Part shown: positions 1-7,157 of the stretch, in pieces
How the letters are laid out: each line of letters begins with the position of its first letter
How positions within the stretch are numbered: position 1 is the stretch's first letter
DNA from: a virus
Virus record (IMG/VR): IMGVR_UViG_3300032047_000140
Location: 1-22,957 of that record
Reading direction: 5' to 3' (one strand)
DNA length: 22,957 nucleotides
The notes under the pieces: generated by a model
What the model was told of the DNA's origin: nothing
Databases searched by the model: none
What the model saw: only the letters and a program-made list of their open reading frames with translations
Position numbers and translations under genes: made by a program

Positions 1-29
1 AAATAAGCGAACAAAAAATCGTGATTTTT

Positions 30-70
30 AAAAAACCAAAAAAAAATGAGAGAGGCCGAAGCCCCCCTCA
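30..70 (-). terminator. UUCG hairpin plus T-tract terminator
   Basis: On the minus strand a 9-bp stem (bases 48-56 with 61-69, including two G-T pairs) is capped by a TTCG tetraloop closed by a C-G pair. It is followed at once by a run of nine T and then another T-rich stretch (bases 46 down to 31). The stem overlaps the stop codon of the last minus-strand gene (68-70). This is the layout of an intrinsic terminator. Archaeal RNA polymerase stops mainly on the T-tract, so the hairpin may mostly protect the 3' end of the long transcript. No gene is seen in bases 1-67. Confidence 0.7.
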
Positions 71-211
71 TTTAGTTTTATCCGACCATATTCCATTACA
101 AGCCCTGCATTCCCACAATTTTACTTGTTCGGGAGAACCTACATAGAAACCTAATAGCCTTCTCGCTACTGTTTTTTCGCCACAGTAGCGACATTCTTGT
201 TTTAAACTCAT
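68..211 (-). CDS. Zinc-ribbon microprotein (47 aa)
   Basis: This 47-residue protein carries two CxxC knuckles, CRYC at residues 7-10 and CRAC at 35-38, about 24 residues apart. That is the spacing of a zinc ribbon. A GxW motif and a basic C-terminus follow the second knuckle. It is the last gene of the leftward array, starts 4 bases after the stop of the membrane microprotein, and its stop lies inside the terminator hairpin. Small zinc ribbons of this kind in viruses often bind nucleic acid or a protein partner, but nothing here fixes the role. Coding is supported by the paired knuckles and the tight packing. Confidence 0.65.
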   Translation of the reverse strand: MSLKQECRYCGEKTVARRLLGFYVGSPEQVKLWECRACNGIWSDKTK

Positions 212-215
212 ACAA

Positions 216-365
216 TCACTTGTTTTTGTTATCTTCGCTCATCAAACGCTTCATATATTCTTCGACGCTTTCATCGGTGATATTAGTTCCACCGAAAGCG
301 GCAAAGAAAAGAAGCATAAGAATTACGACGAAAACAAACAAGCCAAACCATTCCCAGCCAGTCAT
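216..365 (-). CDS. Small single-pass membrane protein (49 aa)
   Basis: The N-terminus is short (MTGWEW) and is followed by one strongly hydrophobic helix at about residues 7-25. A charged soluble tail rich in Glu, Asp and Lys makes up the rest. The most likely topology is a single membrane span with the charged tail on one side. The start ATG overlaps the TGA stop of the exonuclease gene by one base (TGATG), so translation is probably coupled. No family is recognised. Viral microproteins of this shape can act at the host membrane or in lysis, but that is only a possibility. Confidence 0.6.
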   Translation of the reverse strand: MTGWEWFGLFVFVVILMLLFFAAFGGTNITDESVEEYMKRLMSEDNKNK

Positions 366-958
366 CACCAATCAACCTCCAATTCTTTATGTTCTCCCTT
401 TTCCATAGAAAAGGCTTTTACTATTCCATTATCTTGTCCATATTTCCAAAGGTCATAGACTAATTGTGTATCTTTCATGCAATACTCAACAACTTCATCA
501 TATTGACCCATTTTCCATAATTTAGGTGCATCTGCACTATCCATTAGTTTTGCATCATTCATGGTGCATTTAACTAAATTTTTAAGTTGGAATCTTTCCT
601 TATGTTCTTTCATTAAGATGCGACTTGTATCTATAAATTTTTCTTCTTTTAAATACTTATTAATGCAATAAATATCCATAGAATCTCTCAATATAGGTAA
701 ATCAAAAGCCTTAATGTTATGCCCTAACAAAACCCCGCCTTTTTGTAAATGCTCATCTAAGTCGTATTTTAGTTCGGATAACGATTTAATAATATGGCCG
801 GATTTAGCAAAACTATCCATTTTCTCATCAACATAAACTGTTCCGGTTTTACCATCCCAAGTAGCAACAGTAGATACTTGGAACATATGGGTATTACCAA
901 AACCGCCTATGTCAAAAGACATATTTTTAGTTTCTAAGTCAATAGCCAATACTGACAT
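365..958 (-). CDS. DnaQ-like (DEDDy) 3'-5' exonuclease
   Basis: This is a stand-alone 197-aa RNase H-fold exonuclease. Exo I is the DLET motif (D7, E9). Exo II lies in GHNIKAFDLPIL at residues 79-90 (D86). Exo III is YCMKD, with Y159 and D163 in the YxxxD spacing of the DEDDy subclass that also includes PolB proofreading domains. All catalytic positions are present, so it should hydrolyse single-stranded 3' ends with two metal ions. It lies downstream of the helicase, ERCC4 nuclease and primase genes. PolB keeps its own exonuclease domain, so this enzyme probably trims recombination or repair intermediates, or degrades host DNA. It ends in an acidic-aromatic tail (LEVDW). Confidence 0.85.
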   Translation of the reverse strand: MSVLAIDLETKNMSFDIGGFGNTHMFQVSTVATWDGKTGTVYVDEKMDSFAKSGHIIKSLSELKYDLDEHLQKGGVLLGHNIKAFDLPILRDSMDIYCINKYLKEEKFIDTSRILMKEHKERFQLKNLVKCTMNDAKLMDSADAPKLWKMGQYDEVVEYCMKDTQLVYDLWKYGQDNGIVKAFSMEKGEHKELEVDW

Positions 959-960
959 AC

Positions 961-1191
961 TTATTCACCAGCATTAGACCAAAGTTTGCTAATTTTTTCC
1001 TCTTCTTTATTTACTTTAGGTTTTTCATCTATGTCAGTTCTTCTTTTTAAGAAACAAACTATCTGTTTATTAGCCACAATTAGTTGAGAACAACATTCCC
1101 AACCATCATCTCCATAAGTATTTAATGTGTCAATTATTACTTTTGGCCCTTTTTCTACTTGAAAAACTAAATATGTATTTTCCCATTTCAT
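961..1191 (-). CDS. Small protein resembling DUF4177 (76 aa)
   Basis: This 76-residue protein has a strand near the N-terminus, a central helix ending in the signature LNTYGDDGWEC, then two strands and a lysine- and glutamate-rich tail. A helix followed by 'G.(D/E)GWE' and then a strand ending in 'FLKR' is typical of the small DUF4177 family. That family has no firm function. The start forms an ATGA overlap with the helicase stop and is preceded by GGTGAT. The next gene begins 2 bases after its stop. The family link is by eye and moderate in strength. Confidence 0.6.
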   Translation of the reverse strand: MKWENTYLVFQVEKGPKVIIDTLNTYGDDGWECCSQLIVANKQIVCFLKRRTDIDEKPKVNKEEEKISKLWSNAGE

Positions 1192-2651
1192 TCATCATCA
1201 CCTTTTATCATTCTAATATATGTTGTTCTGCCTTCCTTCTTTTCTGCAAACTTATGTCTAATAACTTCATAATATCTGTAAATCTGCGCCCTTGACTTCT
1301 TTGCTTTGGTCTTGACTTCGGTTAAGAGGTTGGTCTTATTCACGAATCCCTCATCATCTTTATTTAACTTATCGTAGATTTCGACGAAAATCGGCTCTAA
1401 ATTGTTTTCTGCGATGCTTCGCTTCTTCTGTCTCATGGTTCTTTCAAGCCAATCAACTAATGTCATGTAGCATTGTTTGATAATAGTTGCGGCTTGACGC
1501 ACATTATGTCCTGTCACTTTGAATCTATCTTCTTCATTGTTAATAGATGGTGCGGAAGCAACGCTACAAAGAACAGACATTTTATACAATATTTTCATTA
1601 AACGAGTAGTAAAGTTTCCTGCAATAACCGCAACATCTTCTCTTGCATCTTGCATGATTTTTCTTAATGTTTCATATTCTAATGTTAAAACTTGGTTAAA
1701 GTCCGGAGTAAATGTCATTGTTTCAAGGGAGTTCTTATTCGCATCTTCCCATCTTTTCTTAGTCATGTTGTAAATAGTCATTAAAGCCTCAACATATTTA
1801 TCAATTGGTGCATTTACTTCTTCTATTGTTCCTGCTTTTGCTATTTGCTCAAGTCTCATTTTATGTTGGATAAATTCGGGAACTTCCCAACAATAAACAA
1901 GCATTCTTTGTAATACTCCTTTTTCAGCCATTACTTGATTAAGATTACTTGGAGGGTAAGTCATAGCAATTACTGAACGCTCACAAAAACATTCCATAAC
2001 CATACCACCAAAAGAAGTTAATGCTTTTGATATTATCCAAGAATTACCCGATAATGAGTTCATTAAAGTGTTTAGATAAACAATTGAATTTTCTTTATGT
2101 TGAGTTTGTTTAAAGATACCGGAGTATTCAAATTCATCCCAATGGGCTAAACCATTTCCTTCTAAAACGCCCGGATTTCTTTCATATACATTTTCTCCAT
2201 CATCATCTTGTTCTTTAGTAAAACCACCAATTAGAACAGAATCGGTATAATCAGTAATACCAAAAGTATCAAAGATTCTATTCATAGGTATATTGTTTTC
2301 ATTTAAATATGGTGGGTGTGCGTTTTGTGCATTTATTCTCTTAAATACTCTATTAGCAACAGGGCCAACAAAATTCCATAGAGTTGATTTACCCGTTCCT
2401 GAAGTTTGAATCCAACAAAAGTGTATTCTTGTATCTTCATGGTTTCTTCCGTTAGGAATAGTAATAAAATCTTTACAAATCTGTCCTAAGATAGTAAAGA
2501 AACTTATTGCGGCAGGTATCTCATTATAGTGTGATACTTCAATTGCTGATTTTTGAAAGTCTCTAACGACTCTCGGTAGGGCTTCACTGAAAACACCTGC
2601 ATTAGTTTCAAGCATTTCCATATATTCTTCTTCATTATATTCTTCATTCAT
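1188..2651 (-). CDS. AAA+ ATPase, probable replicative helicase
   Basis: This 487-aa protein has a P-loop ending in TSGTGKST (residues 83-90) and a Walker B motif HWDEF (D172, E173). A sensor-like Asn sits in PPSN at about 236, and a candidate arginine finger lies in GVLQRM (about R249). The segment from Walker B to the Arg resembles DUF3987-type and other phage or plasmid helicases. The C-terminus (about 425-480) looks like a winged-helix domain. A predicted hexameric DNA helicase fits its place directly after the primase and ERCC4 nuclease genes, and no other helicase is visible. The classical first Gly of the P-loop is replaced (Q82). It could instead be another P-loop motor, so the helicase role is inference. 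Confidence 0.65.
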   Translation of the reverse strand: MNEEYNEEEYMEMLETNAGVFSEALPRVVRDFQKSAIEVSHYNEIPAAISFFTILGQICKDFITIPNGRNHEDTRIHFCWIQTSGTGKSTLWNFVGPVANRVFKRINAQNAHPPYLNENNIPMNRIFDTFGITDYTDSVLIGGFTKEQDDDGENVYERNPGVLEGNGLAHWDEFEYSGIFKQTQHKENSIVYLNTLMNSLSGNSWIISKALTSFGGMVMECFCERSVIAMTYPPSNLNQVMAEKGVLQRMLVYCWEVPEFIQHKMRLEQIAKAGTIEEVNAPIDKYVEALMTIYNMTKKRWEDANKNSLETMTFTPDFNQVLTLEYETLRKIMQDAREDVAVIAGNFTTRLMKILYKMSVLCSVASAPSINNEEDRFKVTGHNVRQAATIIKQCYMTLVDWLERTMRQKKRSIAENNLEPIFVEIYDKLNKDDEGFVNKTNLLTEVKTKAKKSRAQIYRYYEVIRHKFAEKKEGRTTYIRMIKGDDE

Positions 2652-3337
2652 ATTTTCACCTTCTCTTCCGAGTTTAATGTGGAGATTATTCTTTTGGCTA
2701 AGGTTTCCCCAATACCTTCAATTGCTTGCAGTTCAAAAACTGAACATTCACCAATTTCCATAATAGAGCCGAATTGCTTTATTAGTTCTTTTGCCTTTTT
2801 TACTGATATTCCTTTAATACTTGTTAATAAATCTAATCTTAAATCATCTGTTGTTAATCTTTTAAATACTTGTGGTGCTATTGTTTCTCTTGTTCTTGGT
2901 TTCATTTTACTTACTGCTGTTATTATTGATGCCGCTTCTTCTTCTGTTTTTACCCAAAAGGGTTTTATGTCCGTGTCTAATACTATTCTCCCTAATGCTC
3001 CAAGAAACTTATTGTTTAACATCACGCTTCTTGCGGCTACGGGCAATTTACTGCTGGAATGTTCAATTATATTTAGTATGGCCTCACTAAGCGAGCCATA
3101 GATGATTACTACATTGGTTTGGTAATGTCTATCCATGTTATCAAGTTGAGTCCAAAGCCTTTTTGACATTACAGACCCGATGAAATCAATAGTGGATTTT
3201 GCTTCAAAGCAAACATCATCATAAACATAGTCGCCTATCTCAATCCATTTTTTCTCATGTGGAATGAATAGGGCTTTTGCCTTTTTCATTACTAAGTCGG
3301 CTAACTTGGACTTTTCTCTTGAATCAATTATTAGCAT
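2648..3337 (-). CDS. XPF/ERCC4-type structure-specific nuclease
   Basis: This 229-aa protein has the two-part layout of archaeal XPF. The N-terminal ERCC4 nuclease domain has DSREK (D5), GDY (35-37) and a degenerate ExK..D core in FEAKSTID (E45, K47, D51), where the usual ERKxxxD Arg is Ala. A tandem helix-hairpin-helix region follows at about 165-225, with the hairpins IKGISVKKA and IEGIGETLA. Such enzymes cut flaps, forks and 3' branches and bind DNA as dimers through the HhH part. The start was set at 3337 because GGAGGT lies 6 bases upstream, giving a 14-base overlap with the primase gene. A longer reading from 3376 lacks such a site. The SF2 helicase domain of Hef is absent. Confidence 0.85.
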   Translation of the reverse strand: MLIIDSREKSKLADLVMKKAKALFIPHEKKWIEIGDYVYDDVCFEAKSTIDFIGSVMSKRLWTQLDNMDRHYQTNVVIIYGSLSEAILNIIEHSSSKLPVAARSVMLNNKFLGALGRIVLDTDIKPFWVKTEEEAASIITAVSKMKPRTRETIAPQVFKRLTTDDLRLDLLTSIKGISVKKAKELIKQFGSIMEIGECSVFELQAIEGIGETLAKRIISTLNSEEKVKI

Positions 3338-4364
3338 TTGAATACCTCCAACATTTCCCAACACAAAACCCATCACTAATCAGTTTATCACAATGAGGGG
3401 TGTTGTAATTATTATATACAGTAAATTTAGAATGTTTGATAGTTTCACTTTTATCCCAATCCAACCATACTGAATCGGATTCAGCAAATACTCTTTCTAA
3501 TTCTTCAACTACTAATTTATGCACTTGCGTTTTATCTGCTTGATTTACTAAATCAGTATAGCCCGATAATAAATCTCGATACCAAGATACCAAATATGCT
3601 CTTGCTAAATGCGTAGGATTTTCTACCATAACGGCATTATGCAAACAAGGCAACATAGGCAAATTACCAACTGTTGAAGGCACAGAAACCGAGCCTTCCA
3701 TAGCCTCAATAGGGGGTGCTTCGGGGAAAACTACCTCTTTTTTCCCGCTTTTTTTGAACGGTAAAAGGCGTGGCTCAAGAGCCATTGTTAGTATTTCTTC
3801 AATATCTAATCGTAAGTCATCAATTGTTAAAGGTATGCAATACCGAGCATTTCCTTTACCATCGGAAGAGGACATATTAACAGTATTGGGAACTCTTCTC
3901 AATCTTGTTTTCTGTCCAACTCTTTCATCTAATGAATTTTTCTTACCGACTTTTAAATCTAACAATTGTTTTATTTCTCTAAATAAGGTTTGAACATTTC
4001 TCATGTTTTTTGTTGTCTTACCAAATAAGAATAAATGAAATCCACGACCTGAAAAAAATAAAGTATGTAAATAACTATTTTCAATAACCATTTCCATTAC
4101 AACCTTAACATCTCTCCAAGCCATATCTAAATTATCTTCATGAGCATCAAAATCTAAAAAGATTCTATCAATAATTACACTATCCTCAACAGGCATAGTT
4201 TCTGTAAAATGTTCAAAATCATAAACGGTAGTATATACATTAGTTCGGTTGTTATGAGATTTAACAAACTCAAAGTATTCATTCTTTGTTGTCATCTTTT
4301 TTCTTTTCATTTGCGGAGCGTTTTTTACTTGACTCCCCGCCCAAACCATTCTCGGAAACTTCAT
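3324..4364 (-). CDS. DNA primase, PriS-PriL fusion
   Basis: This 346-aa protein carries the archaeo-eukaryotic primase core: FLDFD (D71, D73), SGRGFH (105-110) and the RRVP strand near 156-159. These are the metal, nucleotide and third-Asp/Arg regions of the small subunit. The C-terminal part looks like the 4Fe-4S domain of the large subunit. It has LPC (C240), then a helix with THLAR, and finally PHC, GFC and GKC (C325, C334, C338), so all four cluster cysteines are seen. The protein would make RNA or DNA primers for the split PolB. The start at 4364 has GGAGGT seven bases upstream but overlaps the previous gene by 86 bases. An alternative ATG at 4295 would drop 23 poorly conserved residues. 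Confidence 0.8.
   Translation of the reverse strand: MKFPRMVWAGSQVKNAPQMKRKKMTTKNEYFEFVKSHNNRTNVYTTVYDFEHFTETMPVEDSVIIDRIFLDFDAHEDNLDMAWRDVKVVMEMVIENSYLHTLFFSGRGFHLFLFGKTTKNMRNVQTLFREIKQLLDLKVGKKNSLDERVGQKTRLRRVPNTVNMSSSDGKGNARYCIPLTIDDLRLDIEEILTMALEPRLLPFKKSGKKEVVFPEAPPIEAMEGSVSVPSTVGNLPMLPCLHNAVMVENPTHLARAYLVSWYRDLLSGYTDLVNQADKTQVHKLVVEELERVFAESDSVWLDWDKSETIKHSKFTVYNNYNTPHCDKLISDGFCVGKCWRYSNANN
3344..3349 (-). promoter_or_regulatory. Shine-Dalgarno site for ERCC4 nuclease
   Basis: GGAGGT on the minus strand lies 6 bases before the ATG at 3337. This perfect complement to an archaeal anti-SD selects that start over an upstream in-frame codon. It lies inside the end of the primase gene, so the two are probably translated in a coupled way. 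Confidence 0.7.
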
Positions 4365-4650
4365 TGTTATTACCTCCAAAATTAACTGTTGCAGTATTAA
4401 GCATCTGTTTAATTACTTCCGCTACATCTGCTTGTATTTGTATTAATCCAATATCTCTAAACATATCTTCGTAAGTTCTTCCTACCATATTTTCATTTAT
4501 TCTAATATCTCTAATCAATTCAAATCTTTCTTGAAGAGACAATTCTATGTAAATATCATTGGCTAAAGAACCAATAGAAGTTGCTAAATCGCTAACTTCA
4601 ACAAAAGACCATTGTTTAGATAAAACTTTTTTCTTAATTAGTTCTTTCAT
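4279..4650 (-). CDS. Helical protein with charged tail (123 aa)
   Basis: No family is recognised. Residues 1-90 look mostly helical. The last 30 residues, after an Asn-rich stretch, are a hydrophilic Ser/Lys/Asp/Glu tail that is probably disordered. That tail is encoded where the primase gene overlaps in another frame, which may explain its low complexity. The start has GGAGAGGG upstream and shares an ATGA with the zinc-ribbon gene before it. Its position between a Cas4-like nuclease and the primase suggests a replication accessory role, but this is only context. Confidence 0.6.
   Translation of the reverse strand: MKELIKKKVLSKQWSFVEVSDLATSIGSLANDIYIELSLQERFELIRDIRINENMVGRTYEDMFRDIGLIQIQADVAEVIKQMLNTATVNFGGNNNEVSENGLGGESSKKRSANEKKKDDNKE
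4372..4377 (-). promoter_or_regulatory. Shine-Dalgarno site for primase
   Basis: GGAGGT on the minus strand sits 7 bases upstream of the ATG at 4364, inside the 123-aa gene. It favours the long primase N-terminus over the ATG at 4295, which has no comparable site. Confidence 0.55.
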
Positions 4651-4919
4651 TCTTCCCTCTCCTTTAATTGTTCATATGCTTGTAGTCTGCTTTGTTTTAA
4701 TGAATTAGCCATTTGTATAACTGATGCTATTATAGAACAAACTCCCTCATGGGCTTCACGGTCTAATCCTCTAAGTAATATTCTACTTGCAGTAACATAA
4801 TCATTACAGTCTCTACATACTCTATCTTCAAAATTCTCAAGAAGAGGTTGTGGATTATTACTTTCAAATTCCATCATTTTTTCATTACATAATTTACATT
4901 CTATTACATTAGTATTCAT
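4647..4919 (-). CDS. Zinc-ribbon small protein (90 aa)
   Basis: This 90-aa protein has an N-terminal pair of knuckles, CKLC at residues 9-12 and CRDC about 25 residues later. A helical C-terminus rich in Gln, Arg and Glu follows and may form a coiled coil. The ATG at 4919 is preferred because it follows the Cas4-like stop by 4 bases. A longer in-frame extension would run back into the nuclease gene and adds only a hydrophobic out-of-frame shadow. The protein could be a DNA-binding or protein-bridging subunit. No specific family is recognised. Confidence 0.65.
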   Translation of the reverse strand: MNTNVIECKLCNEKMMEFESNNPQPLLENFEDRVCRDCNDYVTASRILLRGLDREAHEGVCSIIASVIQMANSLKQSRLQAYEQLKEREE

Positions 4920-4923
4920 TTTA

Positions 4924-5853
4924 TCAACCCCATGTGTCTTCTTGAGCCGCAGGACAAATACCAAAATAAGAGCATGAAGCACACATCTTGTAAAAGAAAG
5001 TTGGTGTAAATTCTTTTATTTCATATGCTTTTATCAGTTTAGCAATATTTAGTTTAACAGAAGTCATAGACCTTTTCTTTACTTCTTCAACTGTAATATG
5101 ATTAGCCGCAGGATAATACCAACCCCAATGAGTGACCTTCATATCTTTGTTTAAACCATGTTTAGCCAAAACTTCTTCACTACAATTCTCTATCATTAGT
5201 TGATAAAACGCCATTTCTTGACGCATAGAAGTTGTTTTGTAATCTTTCCAACCTCCTGTTTTATATTCAAAAGGAATTAAATTACCATTTTCTATAAATA
5301 TTCTATCAATAATACCTTGAAGTCTAACCGTATATGGTCTGTTAAGAGTAAATTCTTGATAATTATTCCATGCTCCGCCTTTATATGGGCCAATTGGAAT
5401 AACTATTTCTGTATCAAACATTTCTTCATTAACAATAGGAAGAAACTCATGTAGTTTATCTTCAGATTTTGCTTCAATAAATCGTTGTGCTTCAAATGCC
5501 GCCACATTTAATGTAATGTCAAAATAATCATCAACGGGCATTAAACTTGTGCAATATTCTAAGACTTCACTATTATTCATATTCTCGGCTTTTTTAATAT
5601 CAAAATCATTAAAGAAATCTTCACGATGATTATGTAATACCGTTCCTTTACGCATGGCTTCGGTTTGGTCTTGTGGCCTTCTCTCAATATAATTAAATTG
5701 ATACTTTTTAGGACACCAATTAAATGAACCTAAAGAAGATTTACTAATCTTCAATATTGGTTTAGATGGGTCATCAAAATTTTCCCATTCCCATTTATAT
5801 GTAAAATCCTGCATGCTTGCTATTCTTGCTTTATATTTCTCATCTGTATTCAT
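4924..5853 (-). CDS. Cas4/RecB-like PD-(D/E)XK nuclease, Fe-S type
   Basis: This 309-aa protein has the RecB-type catalytic set: H74 in GTVLH, D183 in QGIIDR, E196 and K198 in EYK, and the downstream QExxFY motif (Q212, Y217). Cysteines C47 (NWCPKKY) and C291, C294 and C300 (CASCSYFGIC) match the one-plus-three pattern of the 4Fe-4S cluster in Cas4 and AddB/Dna2-type nucleases. It should cut single-stranded DNA ends and is well placed among replication genes. No Cas1, Cas2 or CRISPR repeats are present, so adaptation is not suggested. A role in flap processing or recombination is more likely. The start follows GGTGAT. Confidence 0.85.
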   Translation of the reverse strand: MNTDEKYKARIASMQDFTYKWEWENFDDPSKPILKISKSSLGSFNWCPKKYQFNYIERRPQDQTEAMRKGTVLHNHREDFFNDFDIKKAENMNNSEVLEYCTSLMPVDDYFDITLNVAAFEAQRFIEAKSEDKLHEFLPIVNEEMFDTEIVIPIGPYKGGAWNNYQEFTLNRPYTVRLQGIIDRIFIENGNLIPFEYKTGGWKDYKTTSMRQEMAFYQLMIENCSEEVLAKHGLNKDMKVTHWGWYYPAANHITVEEVKKRSMTSVKLNIAKLIKAYEIKEFTPTFFYKMCASCSYFGICPAAQEDTWG

Positions 5854-5857
5854 ATTA

Positions 5858-6064
5858 TCACCTGTCTATTTGTAATTGTTTAATTTCTTGAAATGACGCT
5901 CTTAATTCAGCGCACATATGGTCGTATAAAAAAACTAAATACTCTTCAAAAGTATAATCTCTAAACTGTTCATAATCGTCTTTTTCGGATTTATAATCTA
6001 AATATAAACCGTCTCTTACCTCTTCTAATCTTTCTCTTTCTAATAATATTTCATCTTCTCTCAA
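5858..6064 (-). CDS. Small acidic helical protein (68 aa)
   Basis: This short helical protein is rich in Glu, Asp, Arg and Tyr. Its middle section (YEQFRDYTFEEYLVFLYDHM) has alternating aromatic and acidic residues. The start is taken as TTG at 6064, because GGAGGA lies 6 bases upstream and the codon forms a TTGA overlap with the PolB C-part stop. An ATG at 6070 is possible but would sit directly after that site. The stop merges with the GGTGAT site of the Cas4-like gene. No family is recognised. Confidence 0.55.
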   Translation of the reverse strand: MREDEILLERERLEEVRDGLYLDYKSEKDDYEQFRDYTFEEYLVFLYDHMCAELRASFQEIKQLQIDR

Positions 6065-6951
6065 AACCATTCCTCCAAACTTCTTTGTATTGTTCCCGTT
6101 CTTATTGATGTTAAATCCCATGCCATCGCACTAAAAATAGGCTCGGCCTTCTTTACTACTTGTTCGGCATAGTGCTTGAGGTCGGGATTACAACCCTCAA
6201 ACTCCTTCGCAGTTGTGCATGATACATACTCAACTACTTTTCTTTCCTTTGTTAAAGGGTGAATATAATACTCACTATTGTTTAATACTTTCATAAAGAT
6301 ATATGAATCATCAAATTCAGTATCTTTACTCCAAGCATAAATAACTCCTGCGATACCCGAACCTATTGTCGGTTTTTTACCTTCAAGAGTTGTGAATTTC
6401 TTTGTATGTGTAGCGCATTTACTACATACAGAATGCTCTAATTCTAAACATTCTTTTAGATGATATTTAGCATTACAATCCGGACATTTAACCATGAGCC
6501 TATTAGTTCTTAATCTACTTCTTTTAATAAGAGGCGTTAGTCCTAACTTTCCATCTAAAACATCGGCATACTTAGAGTAAAGAAATTGCACTATTTCTGC
6601 TTGTGACTTTTGATTTACCCACATTTTCAATACATCTGTTTGAACTTCTTTAGCCAACTTAGTTTCACTAACTCTTTTGGCAGTAAATCCGGTCATGCTG
6701 AATTTAGGCTCATCAAGCCATTCTCCATCTTCCCAAGACACCAAACCCGCATTTCTATTTCTAACAGTTCCGACACCTAATGCTGAAAAATACTTTTCAA
6801 ACTCTAATACTACGGGGTGTTCATCTAATCCCATTACATTTGGAAAGTGTTCTCTTACGCTTTCTTCTATCTCCTTGATAGCCGTCTGCGCTTTTTCAAC
6901 AGAATCTATTTGAACATAAATAGAATCAGTATGTCCATAAACTACTTTCAT
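6061..6951 (-). CDS. DNA polymerase B, C-terminal part (motif C and thumb)
   Basis: This 296-aa protein is the second half of a split family B polymerase. It begins four residues before motif C, which reads YGHTDS (residues 5-10). The catalytic second Asp (D9) is present, while the first Asp of the usual YGDTDS is His. FEKYF (51-55) and the thumb motif TAKRVSETK (about 90-98) follow. A zinc-ribbon-like insert (C156, C159, C176, C179) lies further on. The last eight residues, QRSLEEWF, are a PCNA-interacting (PIP) box at the extreme C-terminus, as in archaeal PolB. The protein cannot polymerise alone. It must assemble with the product of 8211-9866. The start overlaps the previous stop as TAATG. 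Confidence 0.9.
   Translation of the reverse strand: MKVVYGHTDSIYVQIDSVEKAQTAIKEIEESVREHFPNVMGLDEHPVVLEFEKYFSALGVGTVRNRNAGLVSWEDGEWLDEPKFSMTGFTAKRVSETKLAKEVQTDVLKMWVNQKSQAEIVQFLYSKYADVLDGKLGLTPLIKRSRLRTNRLMVKCPDCNAKYHLKECLELEHSVCSKCATHTKKFTTLEGKKPTIGSGIAGVIYAWSKDTEFDDSYIFMKVLNNSEYYIHPLTKERKVVEYVSCTTAKEFEGCNPDLKHYAEQVVKKAEPIFSAMAWDLTSIRTGTIQRSLEEWF
6071..6076 (-). promoter_or_regulatory. Shine-Dalgarno site supporting a TTG start
   Basis: GGAGGA on the minus strand is 6 bases before TTG (6064) and directly abuts an ATG (6070). The spacing favours the TTG, giving a TTGA stop-start overlap with the polymerase gene. The same layout is seen at the PCNA start. Confidence 0.5.
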
Positions 6952-7157
6952 TATTTCATACCCACCCTTGTTGGTGCATTTATCTTATTAATAACATAAA
7001 AGTCTCTATTTTCTCCAAGATATTCTTGCATTTCGCATACTGCTCGTTCTAACTTAGCAGTATTTATTTCAAATAATACATCTAAGTCTTTTTGTAAGCC
7101 CTTGATTGTCTTTTTTAATCCTTCTATTTCTTTTTGTAATTTATCTATATCATTCAT
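6951..7157 (-). CDS. Coiled-coil small protein (68 aa)
   Basis: Residues 1-45 show a clear heptad pattern of Leu and Ile with Lys and Glu (IDKLQKEIEGLKKTIKGLQ), so a coiled coil or helical dimer is expected. A short basic tail follows. This is the last gene before the PolB C-part and shares TAATG with it. It starts in an ATGA overlap with the membrane microprotein. It lies in the block that separates the polymerase halves. A role in joining the halves is an attractive but untested idea. No family is recognised. Confidence 0.6.
   Translation of the reverse strand: MNDIDKLQKEIEGLKKTIKGLQKDLDVLFEINTAKLERAVCEMQEYLGENRDFYVINKINAPTRVGMK

Noticed and set aside
220-408. Plus-strand open frame of 62 codons
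   Set aside because: It lies antisense to the membrane microprotein and exonuclease genes, which have good overlaps and motifs. No ribosome site or known domain is visible on the plus strand.
2679-3101. Plus-strand open frame of 140 codons opposite the ERCC4 nuclease
   Set aside because: The minus-strand protein has clear nuclease and HhH motifs. The plus-strand reading is hydrophobic and low in complexity, as expected for an antisense shadow.
4924-5853. CRISPR-associated Cas4 as part of an adaptation module
   Set aside because: No repeat array, cas1, cas2 or other cas genes are present. The genetic setting is DNA replication.
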